A DNA stretch of 16,114 nt from Porphyromonadaceae bacterium UBA4259 (lineage in GTDB: Bacteria; Bacteroidota; Bacteroidia; Bacteroidales; Muribaculaceae), in NCBI GenBank assembly GCA_002396125.1, contig DGWL01000105.1, positions 1 through 16,114 of the forward strand. The letters run 5' to 3'. The notes beneath the pieces were generated by a model that searched no databases, was not told the DNA's origin, and saw only the letters and a list, made by a program, of their open reading frames with translations. Position 1 is the stretch's first letter, and each line of letters starts with the position of its first letter. Made by a program: the position numbers and the translations under genes. Shown here one piece after another: positions 1-7,968 of this stretch.

Positions 1-1
1 T

Positions 2-133
2 ATTGACTCATGGTGGCTCATAATCACCTATATGCTCGTAGCCTGTGCCTTGTGTTATTTCTCGATTGCGAGTGATACAAGGCGCGACATTCAGAACACT
101 TTACTCAAAAAAACACGCTTTAACAAACAATAA
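2..133 (+). CDS. C-terminal end of a membrane protein (partial, 5' end outside window)
   Basis: An open frame enters from the left edge and stops at TAA 131-133, giving 43 visible residues. They contain a hydrophobic stretch (WWLIITYMLVACALCYFSIA) followed by a basic, polar tail (DTRRDIQNTLLKKTRFNKQ), which looks like the last transmembrane helix and cytoplasmic tail of a polytopic protein. It lies 52 bp upstream of the export lipoprotein gene on the same strand, so it probably belongs to the polysaccharide operon. A Wzx-type flippase or a membrane acyltransferase would fit the position, but nothing in the visible residues identifies a family. Confidence 0.6.
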   Translation: MDSWWLIITYMLVACALCYFSIASDTRRDIQNTLLKKTRFNKQ

Positions 134-185
134 TGAGCGCAGATAAAACGTTAAAAAATAAATATATAAAACAAAAAATAAACTC

Positions 186-992
186 ATGAAACTCAAAAAC
201 TTAATCATAATTGCAGTTGCTATGCTCGCACTAACCGGATGCAAGACGGTTAATGAGAACAACCTCTCCTACTTCCGCAATCTCACGGCTGAATCGGGCG
301 AACTGCCACAAGGTAACAACTTTGGTATCAAGATTGTGCCCGACGATGAGCTCTCGATTGTTGTCTCGAGCGCTGTGCCCGAAGCAACAGCAATGTTCAA
401 CCAACTACAAGCTAACGTTGCATCCAAGGGAGACCTGCTCACACAGCCATCGCCACGCCTGCAAACCTACATTGTCGACCGCCAGGGCGACATCATGATG
501 CCGGTGCTGGGCAAGCTCAACGTGCTGGGCAAGACCACGAGCGAGATTGAAGACATGATAAGGACACGCGTGGCGGCAACAGTCAAGGACCCATTCGTGA
601 GAGTGGAATTAATCGGTTTCAATATCAACGTGATGGGTGAGGTGAAGAATCCTCACCGCATCCATGTGGGCAATCAACGCTTCACACTGCTCGACGCGCT
701 TAGCGCTGCCGGCGACCTCACCGACTATGGCGAGCGCAGCAACGTGCTGGTAATTAGAGAGGAGAATGGCAAGACTACCTATCATCGCCTGAACCTGGCC
801 GACTCCAATATATTCTCGTCGCCCTACTTCTACATGCAGCAAAACGATGTGGTATATGTTGAGCCTAACCAAATTCGCATCGACAACTCCAAGTACAACC
901 AGAACAACGCCTACAAACTCACAGTCATCTCCACTATCGTGAGCGCGGCTTCGGTTATAGCATCCCTGGTGATAGCCCTTGCGTTGAAATAG
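186..992 (+). CDS. Polysaccharide export lipoprotein, Wza-like (Poly_export + SLBB)
   Basis: Predicted outer-membrane channel component for export of capsule or exopolysaccharide. The 268-residue product begins with a lipoprotein signal peptide: MKLKN, a hydrophobic core and a lipobox LTGC with the acylated cysteine at residue 19. Residues about 50-145 fit the polysaccharide export domain, with the typical DRQGDIMMPVLGKLNVLGKT segment around residues 98-117. A soluble ligand-binding beta-grasp (SLBB) repeat follows from about residue 146 (NINVMGEVKNPHRI). Residues 245-267 form a strongly hydrophobic helix ending in a lysine, as in other Wza family members that cross the outer membrane through a C-terminal helix. 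The ATG at 186 is preceded by an A-rich leader without a Shine-Dalgarno sequence. Wzy-like and Wzz-like genes follow on the same strand, which supports the export role. Confidence 0.93.
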   Translation: MKLKNLIIIAVAMLALTGCKTVNENNLSYFRNLTAESGELPQGNNFGIKIVPDDELSIVVSSAVPEATAMFNQLQANVASKGDLLTQPSPRLQTYIVDRQGDIMMPVLGKLNVLGKTTSEIEDMIRTRVAATVKDPFVRVELIGFNINVMGEVKNPHRIHVGNQRFTLLDALSAAGDLTDYGERSNVLVIREENGKTTYHRLNLADSNIFSSPYFYMQQNDVVYVEPNQIRIDNSKYNQNNAYKLTVISTIVSAASVIASLVIALALK

Positions 993-1028
993 CATCACAT
1001 CCTTTTTTAATCTCGCATCCACCCAACT

Positions 1029-2291
1029 ATGGTATTAAGACTTGACCGCTTGTGTACCTGGATCTTCATTGCCAGCATAGCATTGATGCTCCCGAGCATT
1101 GTCTTTGTCAAGATGGTTGATGAGTTGGGGTGCTACATGCTAGGTGCCGTTGCTCTTGTTGATTGTATTGTAAACAAGCAGTACAAGAAATATGCGATAA
1201 TCGGGGTGTTTGTGCTTGTTTTTGCTTTCTATGTCCTCTATTCCATCTTTTTTCTCAAGTTCAATACACCCAAGTACATCCTGATGGATGCCATTATTGA
1301 GTTGAAGCCATTTCTTCCCTACTTGGTGATTTTTGCCATCGCCCCCGTTTTTAGCGAAAGCGAGAAACGGGTAGCCAAAGTGCTGTGTATCATCAATGTT
1401 GCACTATGCCTGGCACTGGCATTCATGAGTGATTATATAATTAAAGATTTAATCAATCATGTGGTCTACATTGGTACTACATGCTTCATTTGCGCCACCA
1501 CATTCCTGTTTTTGTCAATTGACAGTGAAGGCAAAGTGGGCAACCGCGACCTGGCAACAGTAATCGCCATGCTGGTTGTGGGCTTGAGTTGCACAAGAGC
1601 AAAATACTACGGCGAATTTGTATTTTACATGTTCTTTCTTTTTCTATATAAGCCCGGAGTACTCAAGAACTTCAACATCAAGCACGCCCTGCTGTTAGTG
1701 GCAGTAGTTGCAGTGGTTATTGCTGTGAGCTGGAACAAGATTTCCTATTATTTTATCACAGGAAACTCCGATAGTTTCGACATCGAAACCATGGAGTCAT
1801 TTGCCCGCCCTGTGCTCTATGCAACCGGAGGATTGATATTACTCGACTATTTCCCATTTGGCTCAGGGCTGGCCTCGTTTGCCTCGTTTGCCTCATCTCA
1901 AAACTACTCGACGCTTTACTACGAGTATGGTATCAATAATGTGTGGGGCTTGTCTGAAGACTTTGGCGACTTCATTTGTGACGCCTACTATCCTTGCCTT
2001 GCACAATTTGGCATCGTTGGAATAGTGCTTTTCGCTCTAGTATTTATAAAAATTTATCATCACCTGCGTGCATTGATAAGGCATGACGCAATTCGCTATA
2101 AATACCCTTTCATTGTGGGCTCAATGGCAATAGTCTTCATCCTAATTGAGAACATTGCCGGCACCCTCTTTGTTCAAACGTCGGGCATGCTTGCAATGAT
2201 GCTTCTGGGCTTTTCAGCATCAATGAGCAAAAACTTTGAAGAAGTTAACACTTTATCCACCACTAAAAAAACATTCACTATCAAGATATGA
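1029..2291 (+). CDS. Polytopic membrane protein, probable O-antigen/exopolysaccharide polymerase (Wzy-like)
   Basis: This 420-residue protein is almost entirely hydrophobic, with about ten to twelve predicted membrane helices and one larger polar loop between about residues 242 and 315. The loop contains GNSDSFDIETMESFARP (245-261), FPFGSG (275-280) and an aromatic-rich stretch with EYGINNVWG. That layout, with a large periplasmic loop before the last helices, is typical of the O-antigen ligase/polymerase superfamily, whose members join lipid-linked repeat units in the periplasm. Sequence conservation in this family is low, so the call rests on topology and on its position between export and chain-length genes. 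Its stop codon overlaps the next start (ATGA at 2288-2291), which suggests translational coupling. A flippase or other polytopic transporter is a less likely alternative. Confidence 0.75.
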   Translation: MVLRLDRLCTWIFIASIALMLPSIVFVKMVDELGCYMLGAVALVDCIVNKQYKKYAIIGVFVLVFAFYVLYSIFFLKFNTPKYILMDAIIELKPFLPYLVIFAIAPVFSESEKRVAKVLCIINVALCLALAFMSDYIIKDLINHVVYIGTTCFICATTFLFLSIDSEGKVGNRDLATVIAMLVVGLSCTRAKYYGEFVFYMFFLFLYKPGVLKNFNIKHALLLVAVVAVVIAVSWNKISYYFITGNSDSFDIETMESFARPVLYATGGLILLDYFPFGSGLASFASFASSQNYSTLYYEYGINNVWGLSEDFGDFICDAYYPCLAQFGIVGIVLFALVFIKIYHHLRALIRHDAIRYKYPFIVGSMAIVFILIENIAGTLFVQTSGMLAMMLLGFSASMSKNFEEVNTLSTTKKTFTIKI

Positions 2292-4339
2292 GTAACAACA
2301 CTTTAGACTTTAGAAGACACTCTCGCGAAATTAAACGTCACAAGTGGCTGATATTACTTTCGCTCTTAGCATTCTCGCTGCTCGCGGTGTATTATTGCAT
2401 GCATCACATGCCCGAGCATGAAATCACCAGCGTCATGCTCATTGAGGAAGAGCAAGACAATGGTTCGGGAGCAGCCATTAGCCGTGCTGGCGGACTTTCG
2501 CAAATGATGAGAGCTTTCTCAATAGGCGGATTCGGTGCTTCGTCGGTCGACAATGAGCGCATCATTGCCGAGACTCATCAAGTGCTGGTTCAAACCATCA
2601 AAGACCTTGAACTCAACCGCACCTATGTGGGCCATGATGGTATTGAACGCAAGCCACTTTATCGAGGCAACAACCCCATCAAAGTGGTTGCGCCGCCCGA
2701 ACTTTTCGACACCCTGAAGGTGGGACTCAAAATGAAAGTCAAGCTAGATGGCAACACCGCCGATATCATTGTGAAAAAAGGTTTCTTCAAGACAGTGGCA
2801 AGCTTGACCAATGCCACATTGCCTTGCCAAGTAAAAACCCCTTACGGAACATTTGAAGTGCAAAAATGCACTCCCACCACCTCAATCAACGATGTTCCCG
2901 ACGAGATTGTCGTAAGCATTTCGGGTAATGACGCTCTGGCCGAGTACTACCGCAAGAAAATAGAACTTGACCTTTATGACAAGAAAGCCGATGCCATTGA
3001 ATTCATCTATAAAGATGCCTGTCCCGAGCGAGGCATTGACCTGCTCAACACCTTGATGGTCAACTACAACAAGGCTCGCAAGGATCACAAAGACGAGATT
3101 TCGAGCAAGGAAATAGAGTTCTATGACAACCGCATCGCGTCGCTCTCGCAAGAGCTCAACGAGACCGATAACCGCATCGTCAACTTCAAGAAACAAAACA
3201 ACATTGTCGACATTGGGGCACAAGCCGAGGCAATGATTAAGGGCAGCACCCTTAGCCAGCAGGAAGCCGTTAAACTACAAGCCGAGGTGGAGATTAACCA
3301 AATGATTTTGAATGCCCTTAACAATGGTGGAAACAACGTGTTGCCTGCCGTGGGCGACGAGACGATGGCCAAGGTCATCACCCAGTACAACGAGCTTATC
3401 TTGAACCGCCAGGAACTGGAACGCTCGGCAAAACCGGGTAACGAGTCGCTCATAGCACTCAACAAGACTATTGCCGAGTCGCGCAAAACCATCACTAACG
3501 CAGCTCAAAAGGGCATTGAGGCCTCACGCATAAAACTCAACCAGCTGAACCTTAGCACCAGCAAGGACGATAACAAGATGGCACAAGTGCCCACACAAGA
3601 GAAAGAATACTTTAACTTGTTGCGCGACAAGGAACTGAAGAACCAGCTCTTCATCTTCCTGATGCAACGCCGCGAGAGCAGCATGCTGCAGCTCACCAAG
3701 AACACCTCGCCCAGTTTTATTATCGACAAAGCCTATAGCGACGTGAAGCCCAGCCTGTTAAAGCCCATCATCGTCACTGCAGTGCTACTGCTCATGGGAC
3801 TGCTACTGCCGTTGCTACTGATTCTCTTCATTATGAAGAGACGCAACACGCTTGCCGACACCTTCGACCTGACCGAGCAATGGGAAAGCCAAGCGTTCAA
3901 GATTCCCGAGGGCCGCGGTGCGAAACGTGATGAGATGCTTGACAACAAGTTGCGGGAAATAAGGTCTCGACTATTTGAGATGGAAGGCATGAAAACGCTG
4001 CTTGTGCACGATATTACCCACAACAACAATGAAGTGCTGGCCCGGCTGAAACTCGCAATCGAAAAGGCCGGTAAAACCATCACCGTCATCAAGGCCGATA
4101 ACGTTGACATGCTCTACTCAACCAAGATTACTAATGAACTGGAGAATAGCAAGAGCAACGATTACACCTTCGTTGAAATTCACAAGCTCAACAGCACCGG
4201 CGAGATAAACGACATTCTTTCAAAGCCTAACACAGGCCTGTTGCTGCTCGTTGCCAAAGGCGGCTGCAAGCGCAGCGACTTTGAAAAAATAACTCATCAG
4301 TGCAAGTGCCATGAACGGAGCATTGTAATAATAAACTGA
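2288..4339 (+). CDS. Wzz/Wzc-like polysaccharide chain-length protein with degenerate BY-kinase-like C-terminus
   Basis: A 683-residue inner-membrane co-polymerase. A short cytoplasmic N-terminus is followed by a membrane helix (about 19-40), a periplasmic Wzz domain with the usual ERIIAETHQVLVQTIKDLEL segment near residues 85-105, and a long predicted coiled coil (about 260-460). A second helix spans about 493-516, preceded by the lysine/proline stretch typical of Wzz and followed by MKRR. After the second helix, residues about 540-683 resemble the Rossmann-like core of BY-kinases: strand MKTLLV (568-573), helix, KTITVIKADN, and late strand TGLLLLVAKGG. The Walker A position reads HDITHNNNE (574-582), with no GKT/S, and the C-terminus has no tyrosine cluster. 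It is therefore probably a non-catalytic member controlling chain length and scaffolding. It is coupled to the upstream polymerase-like gene by a 4-bp overlap. Confidence 0.88.
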   Translation: MSNNTLDFRRHSREIKRHKWLILLSLLAFSLLAVYYCMHHMPEHEITSVMLIEEEQDNGSGAAISRAGGLSQMMRAFSIGGFGASSVDNERIIAETHQVLVQTIKDLELNRTYVGHDGIERKPLYRGNNPIKVVAPPELFDTLKVGLKMKVKLDGNTADIIVKKGFFKTVASLTNATLPCQVKTPYGTFEVQKCTPTTSINDVPDEIVVSISGNDALAEYYRKKIELDLYDKKADAIEFIYKDACPERGIDLLNTLMVNYNKARKDHKDEISSKEIEFYDNRIASLSQELNETDNRIVNFKKQNNIVDIGAQAEAMIKGSTLSQQEAVKLQAEVEINQMILNALNNGGNNVLPAVGDETMAKVITQYNELILNRQELERSAKPGNESLIALNKTIAESRKTITNAAQKGIEASRIKLNQLNLSTSKDDNKMAQVPTQEKEYFNLLRDKELKNQLFIFLMQRRESSMLQLTKNTSPSFIIDKAYSDVKPSLLKPIIVTAVLLLMGLLLPLLLILFIMKRRNTLADTFDLTEQWESQAFKIPEGRGAKRDEMLDNKLREIRSRLFEMEGMKTLLVHDITHNNNEVLARLKLAIEKAGKTITVIKADNVDMLYSTKITNELENSKSNDYTFVEIHKLNSTGEINDILSKPNTGLLLLVAKGGCKRSDFEKITHQCKCHERSIVIIN

Positions 4340-4379
4340 CAACGACTCCACTCCCTGCCCTGCACGACAACCACCACAT

Positions 4380-4418
4380 AGTGACCTATTCTTCAAATTA
4401 GGTCACTCTTGGTTTTTT
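4380..4418 (+). terminator. Rho-independent terminator after the chain-length gene
   Basis: A perfect 9-bp inverted repeat, AGTGACCTA (4380-4388) and TAGGTCACT (4399-4407), encloses a 10-base loop and is followed by CTTGGTTTTTT (4408-4418). The hairpin lies 40 bp after the stop of the Wzz-like gene and ahead of a promoter-like element, so it probably ends the export/polymerase transcription unit. Confidence 0.85.
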
Positions 4419-4460
4419 GCAAAAATGAATCAATTATTTTAGTAATAGAAATAAATTAAC

Positions 4461-4468
4461 TAATTTTG
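4461..4468 (+). promoter_or_regulatory. Bacteroidota-type -7 element for the glycosyltransferase unit
   Basis: TAATTTTG matches the Bacteroidota primary sigma -7 consensus TAnnTTTG exactly. It sits 20 bp before the ATG at 4489 and just after the terminator. A weak -33 candidate, TTTT at 4437-4440, is separated by 20 bp. Transcription would begin around 4475, giving a very short leader. Confidence 0.6.
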
Positions 4469-4488
4469 CACGCTCATTTCCCGAATCG

Positions 4489-5688
4489 ATGCGTGTACTC
4501 ATTGTAAATAAGTTCTATTACCCTCGAGGTGGCGACTGCGTGGCGGCCATGAATCTGGAGCGATTGCTCAAGGATGCCGGTCACGATGTGGCTGTCTTTG
4601 CTATGCAGTATAGCGAGAATGTGGAAACACAATGGAACGGGTATTACGCATCATCGGTTGATTTCACAGGTGGAATTGTCGGCAAAATCAAGGCGGCATG
4701 GCGCCTGCTGGGCCTGGGTGACATCAAGAGGTCATTTTCCAAAATTCTCGATGACTTCAAGCCCGAGATTGTGCACCTGCACAACATTCACTCCTACATT
4801 TCACCCGCTGTGGCCCAGCTGGCAAAGCAGCGTGGTTGCCACGTGGTGTGGACAATGCACGACTACAAGCTCGTGTGTCCCTCCTACCTGTGCTACTACA
4901 ACGGCAAGCCTTGCGAGCAGTGCCTGGGTGGTCGCAAGATGCCTGTGCTTGCTAACCGCTGCATGAAGGACAGCACTGCGGCAAGTGCCCTGGCATGGAT
5001 TGAGGCTGTACGCTGGAATCGCGACAAACTCAACCAAATCACCGATGCATTCATCTGCCCCAGCAAGTTCATGGCAAGCAAAATGCGCAAAGATGGCTTT
5101 GAAGAGAGCAAGTTGCACGTGGTGTGCAACCACATCGACCCTTCAAAGCAGCAACTTTTCGACACAATAAACCCTCAGCGTGAAGACTACTATGCCTATG
5201 TGGGCCGAATATCGGTTGAGAAAGGTGTCGAAACCCTCGTCAGCACAGCTTCCAATCTCCCTCACAAGCTCAAAGTGGCGGGCGATGGACCGCTATTGCA
5301 ACTATTGAAAGAAAAATATGCCAATGCCACTAATATAGAATTTCTAGGCCGCATCAATGCCGAGGATGTTGCTATTCTGCTTAGCAAAGCTCGCTTTTCG
5401 GTCATGCCAAGCGAATGCTATGACAACAATCCGCTGGGAGTGATAGAATCGCTGTGTGCCGGCACACCCGTGGTGGGTGCACGCATAGGCGGCATTCCCG
5501 AGTTGCTTGATAACAGCAACGGCATGGTATTCACAGCAGGCAACAGCGATGAGCTATCGACTTGCATAACAAAAGCATTTGAAGTGATGTGGAATCACGA
5601 TAAAATAAAGAGTGCAGCGAGTGCACAATTCTCAGCCCGTGCTCATCTTGATAAAATCCTTGATGTGTACAACATTTTCACACAATAA
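4489..5688 (+). CDS. Glycosyltransferase family 4 with a cysteine-rich insertion
   Basis: A 399-residue retaining GT-B glycosyltransferase, expected to add a sugar to a lipid-linked glycan at the cytoplasmic face of the membrane. The N-terminal fold starts MRVLIVNKFYYPRGGDCVAA, with the glycine pair that normally contacts the donor. The central PEIVHLHNIHSYISP and TMHDYKLVCP segments are typical of GT4. The C-terminal half has YVGRISVEKGVETLV, LKVAGDGP and IEFLGR, then SECYDNNPLGVIES. The EX7E motif here reads D312-X7-E320, aspartate replacing the first glutamate, although E309 lies nearby. Five cysteines lie in C130-X4-C135-X6-C142-X2-C145-X12-C158, a pattern seen in a subset of GT4 enzymes. 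Acceptor and donor cannot be read from sequence. The gene has its own promoter-like element and begins the second transcription unit. Confidence 0.92.
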   Translation: MRVLIVNKFYYPRGGDCVAAMNLERLLKDAGHDVAVFAMQYSENVETQWNGYYASSVDFTGGIVGKIKAAWRLLGLGDIKRSFSKILDDFKPEIVHLHNIHSYISPAVAQLAKQRGCHVVWTMHDYKLVCPSYLCYYNGKPCEQCLGGRKMPVLANRCMKDSTAASALAWIEAVRWNRDKLNQITDAFICPSKFMASKMRKDGFEESKLHVVCNHIDPSKQQLFDTINPQREDYYAYVGRISVEKGVETLVSTASNLPHKLKVAGDGPLLQLLKEKYANATNIEFLGRINAEDVAILLSKARFSVMPSECYDNNPLGVIESLCAGTPVVGARIGGIPELLDNSNGMVFTAGNSDELSTCITKAFEVMWNHDKIKSAASAQFSARAHLDKILDVYNIFTQ

Positions 5689-5725
5689 CAACGCGGTGTT
5701 TTGCGTTTATATATTGATATATCAC

Positions 5726-5741
5726 AATTGTCATGACAATT
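5726..5741. repeat. 16-bp perfect palindrome spanning the start codon of the radical SAM gene
   Basis: The sequence AATTGTCATGACAATT is identical to its own reverse complement. Its centre falls inside the ATG at 5733-5735. It could be an operator or an RNA hairpin that hides the start codon, but a chance palindrome cannot be excluded. The 44-bp gap between the two genes contains no perfect TAnnTTTG element. Confidence 0.5.
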
Positions 5742-6794
5742 ATTAAGCCTACCGATGCTTCTATCATATTGACCTATCGTTGCCCCATGCGTTGCAAGAT
5801 GTGCAACATTTGGGACAACCCCACTATAAAGGAAAAGGAGCTCAAGCCAAGCGAGCTTGAGTGCCTGCCTCAGCTCAAGTTCATCAACCTCACCGGTGGT
5901 GAACCTTTCATCCGTGAGGATCTTGACGAGATTGTGGAGGTGTGCTACAAGAAAACCCCACGCATCGTCATCTCAACCAGTGGCTGGTTTGAAGACCGCG
6001 TGATAGACCTTGCCAAGAAGTTCCCCAACATTGGCATTCGCATCAGCATCGAGGGCCTGGCCAGCAAGAACGACGAGTTGCGTGGCCGCGAGGGTGGCTT
6101 CGACAAGGGCCTGCGCATCCTTCACACCCTCAAGAAGATGGGCGTGAAGGACATTGGCTTCGGATGCACAGTTTCCAACAGCAATAGCAGCGACATGCTT
6201 GAGCTCTACAAGCTCAGCAAGTCGATGGGAATGGAGTTTGCCACCGCAGCGTTCCACAACAGCTACTATTTCCACAAGACCGACAACGTGATTTCCAATC
6301 GCGAGCAGGTGTGCCGCGATTTTGAAACTTTAGTCAACTGGCAGCTCAAGGAACGTCACCCCAAGTCGTGGTTCCGCGCATGGTTCAACATGGGTCTTAT
6401 CAACTACATTGAGGGAAACCGCCGCATGCTTCCTTGCGAGGCGGGAATGATGAATTTCTTCATCGACCCCTACGGTGATGTGTATCCCTGCAATGGTCTG
6501 GAAGATAAATACTGGATGCAGGCAATGGGTAACATTCGCAACACCCCCGACTTCATGGAAATATGGAATAGTCCTGAGGCCGAGCAGGTGCGTGAGAAGG
6601 TGCGCAAGTGCCCCAAGAACTGCTGGATGGTGGGCACCGCCGCTCCCGTGATGAAAAAGTATATCAAGCACCCGGCAAAGTGGGCGCTCAAGAACAAGTT
6701 GCGCAGCATGGTGGGCAAGAAAGCAGTGCTCGACAAGTGCTGGCACGACGTGGGTCAAGACCCGTGTCAGGGCGACTTGAGAGAAACCTTGTGA
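5733..6794 (+). CDS. Radical SAM protein with SPASM/twitch-like C-terminal cysteines
   Basis: A 353-residue radical S-adenosylmethionine enzyme. The cluster-binding motif C17-X3-C21-X2-C24 lies in YRCPMRCKMCNIW near the N-terminus, and the SAM-contacting GGEP is at residues 55-58. The C-terminal region has C235-X12-G-X4-C253 (PCEAGMMNFF through YPCNG), which fits the opening signature of SPASM domains. C293-X3-C297, C336 and C345 follow. A full SPASM domain has seven cysteines, and I count six with atypical spacing, so one auxiliary iron-sulfur cluster (twitch-like) is more likely than two. Related SPASM proteins modify peptides, sugars or lipids. Lying between two glycosyltransferases, this one probably modifies a sugar, lipid carrier or glycan, but the substrate is unknown. 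No short precursor-peptide gene is visible beside it. It starts 44 bp after the GT4 stop and is probably co-transcribed. Confidence 0.9.
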   Translation: MTIIKPTDASIILTYRCPMRCKMCNIWDNPTIKEKELKPSELECLPQLKFINLTGGEPFIREDLDEIVEVCYKKTPRIVISTSGWFEDRVIDLAKKFPNIGIRISIEGLASKNDELRGREGGFDKGLRILHTLKKMGVKDIGFGCTVSNSNSSDMLELYKLSKSMGMEFATAAFHNSYYFHKTDNVISNREQVCRDFETLVNWQLKERHPKSWFRAWFNMGLINYIEGNRRMLPCEAGMMNFFIDPYGDVYPCNGLEDKYWMQAMGNIRNTPDFMEIWNSPEAEQVREKVRKCPKNCWMVGTAAPVMKKYIKHPAKWALKNKLRSMVGKKAVLDKCWHDVGQDPCQGDLRETL

Positions 6795-6853
6795 GGGAAA
6801 AGAACCGGTAGCGCTCTCATGTAACAAACCATCGTTAAAATAATCTTGCTGTG

Positions 6854-7957
6854 ATGAAGGTCGTTGTAATAGGCACTCGTGGCATTCCCGGCATTCAGGG
6901 AGGCGTGGAAACCCATTGCGAGGAACTTTATCCCCGGCTTGTTGCCCTGGGGTGTGATGTGACCATCATCAGGCGCACTTGTTATGTCAATGAGAACAAT
7001 CGCATTTCCCTGTATAAAGGTGTGAAACTCATCGACGTGTATGCACCACGGCGCAAGAGCATTGAGGCGATTGTCCACACCACCCTGGCAATATTCAAGG
7101 CCCGAAAGCTCAAGCCCGACGTGTTGCACATCCATGCCATCGGGCCATCGCTATGCACGCCGCTGGCACGATTACTGGGAATGAAAGTTGTGGCCACCAA
7201 CCATGGCCCCGACTACGACCGTCAAAAGTGGGGTCGCTTGGCAAAGACCATGCTAAGGCTTGGTGAAAAAATGCAGGCACGTTTCGCCAGTCACATCATT
7301 GCCATCAGCCATGTTATAACCGGCATTCTCAAGCAATGCTACAACCGCACCGAGAATGTATCAATCATCTACAATGGCGTGAACACCCCAATGAAATCAA
7401 CCGATACCAGCTACCTTGAATCGCTGGGTTTGAAACAGGGGAAATATGTGATGGCATTGGGACGCTTTGTTCCCGAGAAACGTTTCGACCTCCTGGTTGA
7501 GGCTTTCAATAGTGCACACCTGGAGGATTACAAGCTGGCCCTTGTGGGCGACAGCGACCACGACGATGCCTATTCGGCCGAGCTAAAGAGTAAAGCAGCG
7601 CAGTGCGACAACGTGGTGCTCACCGGGTTCATAAAAGGCGAGAAGCTGAACCAGATTATGACAGGAGCAGCCCTCTTTGTGCTACCTTCTACCCACGAGG
7701 GCCTGCCCATCTCGCTGCTTGAAGCCATGAGCTATAACCTCGATGTGCTTGTGAGCGACATTCCCGCCAACCGCTTGCCCGAGCTCAATGCCACCGACTT
7801 TTTTCCTGTCGACAACCTCGATGAACTCACTGCTTCTCTCAAGCACAAGTTACAGATGGCACAACACAACCGCCACTACAACCTCACTAACTACAATTGG
7901 GACAACATTGCCCAGCAAACTCTCGACGTATATAACAAAACAGTCAATCAACAATAA
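6854..7957 (+). CDS. Glycosyltransferase family 4
   Basis: A 367-residue GT-B retaining glycosyltransferase. It begins MKVVVIGTRGIPGIQGGVET, where GTRGIP and the GG pair form the donor-side loop seen in GT4 enzymes of polysaccharide loci. The middle segment contains LKPDVLHIHAIGPSL and VVATNHGPDYDR. The C-terminal half has YVMALGRFVPEKRFDLLVEAF, LALVGDSDHDDAY and a canonical EX7E motif (E282 to E290 in HEGLPISLLEAMSY). I prefer the ATG at 6854 to the in-frame GTG just before it, since MKVVVIG is the usual beginning. A near-consensus -7 element (TAATCTTG, 6841-6848) is too close to the start to be convincing, so the gene is probably read through from the radical SAM gene. Donor and acceptor are unknown. 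Unlike the first GT4 it lacks a cysteine cluster and has the full catalytic motif. Confidence 0.93.
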   Translation: MKVVVIGTRGIPGIQGGVETHCEELYPRLVALGCDVTIIRRTCYVNENNRISLYKGVKLIDVYAPRRKSIEAIVHTTLAIFKARKLKPDVLHIHAIGPSLCTPLARLLGMKVVATNHGPDYDRQKWGRLAKTMLRLGEKMQARFASHIIAISHVITGILKQCYNRTENVSIIYNGVNTPMKSTDTSYLESLGLKQGKYVMALGRFVPEKRFDLLVEAFNSAHLEDYKLALVGDSDHDDAYSAELKSKAAQCDNVVLTGFIKGEKLNQIMTGAALFVLPSTHEGLPISLLEAMSYNLDVLVSDIPANRLPELNATDFFPVDNLDELTASLKHKLQMAQHNRHYNLTNYNWDNIAQQTLDVYNKTVNQQ

Positions 7958-7968
7958 TTTCACCCATC

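Noticed and set aside
1872..1894. Short tandem repeat gcctcgttt in the Wzy-like gene
   Set aside because: Two and a half copies encoding the in-frame FASFAS sequence; too short to suggest phase variation, and a 9-bp unit would not shift the frame.
6330..6827. 165-codon minus-strand open frame opposite the radical SAM gene
   Set aside because: It covers the C-terminal cysteine region of a well-supported gene and its translation is His/Val-rich without a family signature.
6841..6848. TAATCTTG as a promoter for the second GT4 gene
   Set aside because: It has one mismatch to TAnnTTTG and would place the transcript start at or inside the start codon, with no -33 element seen.
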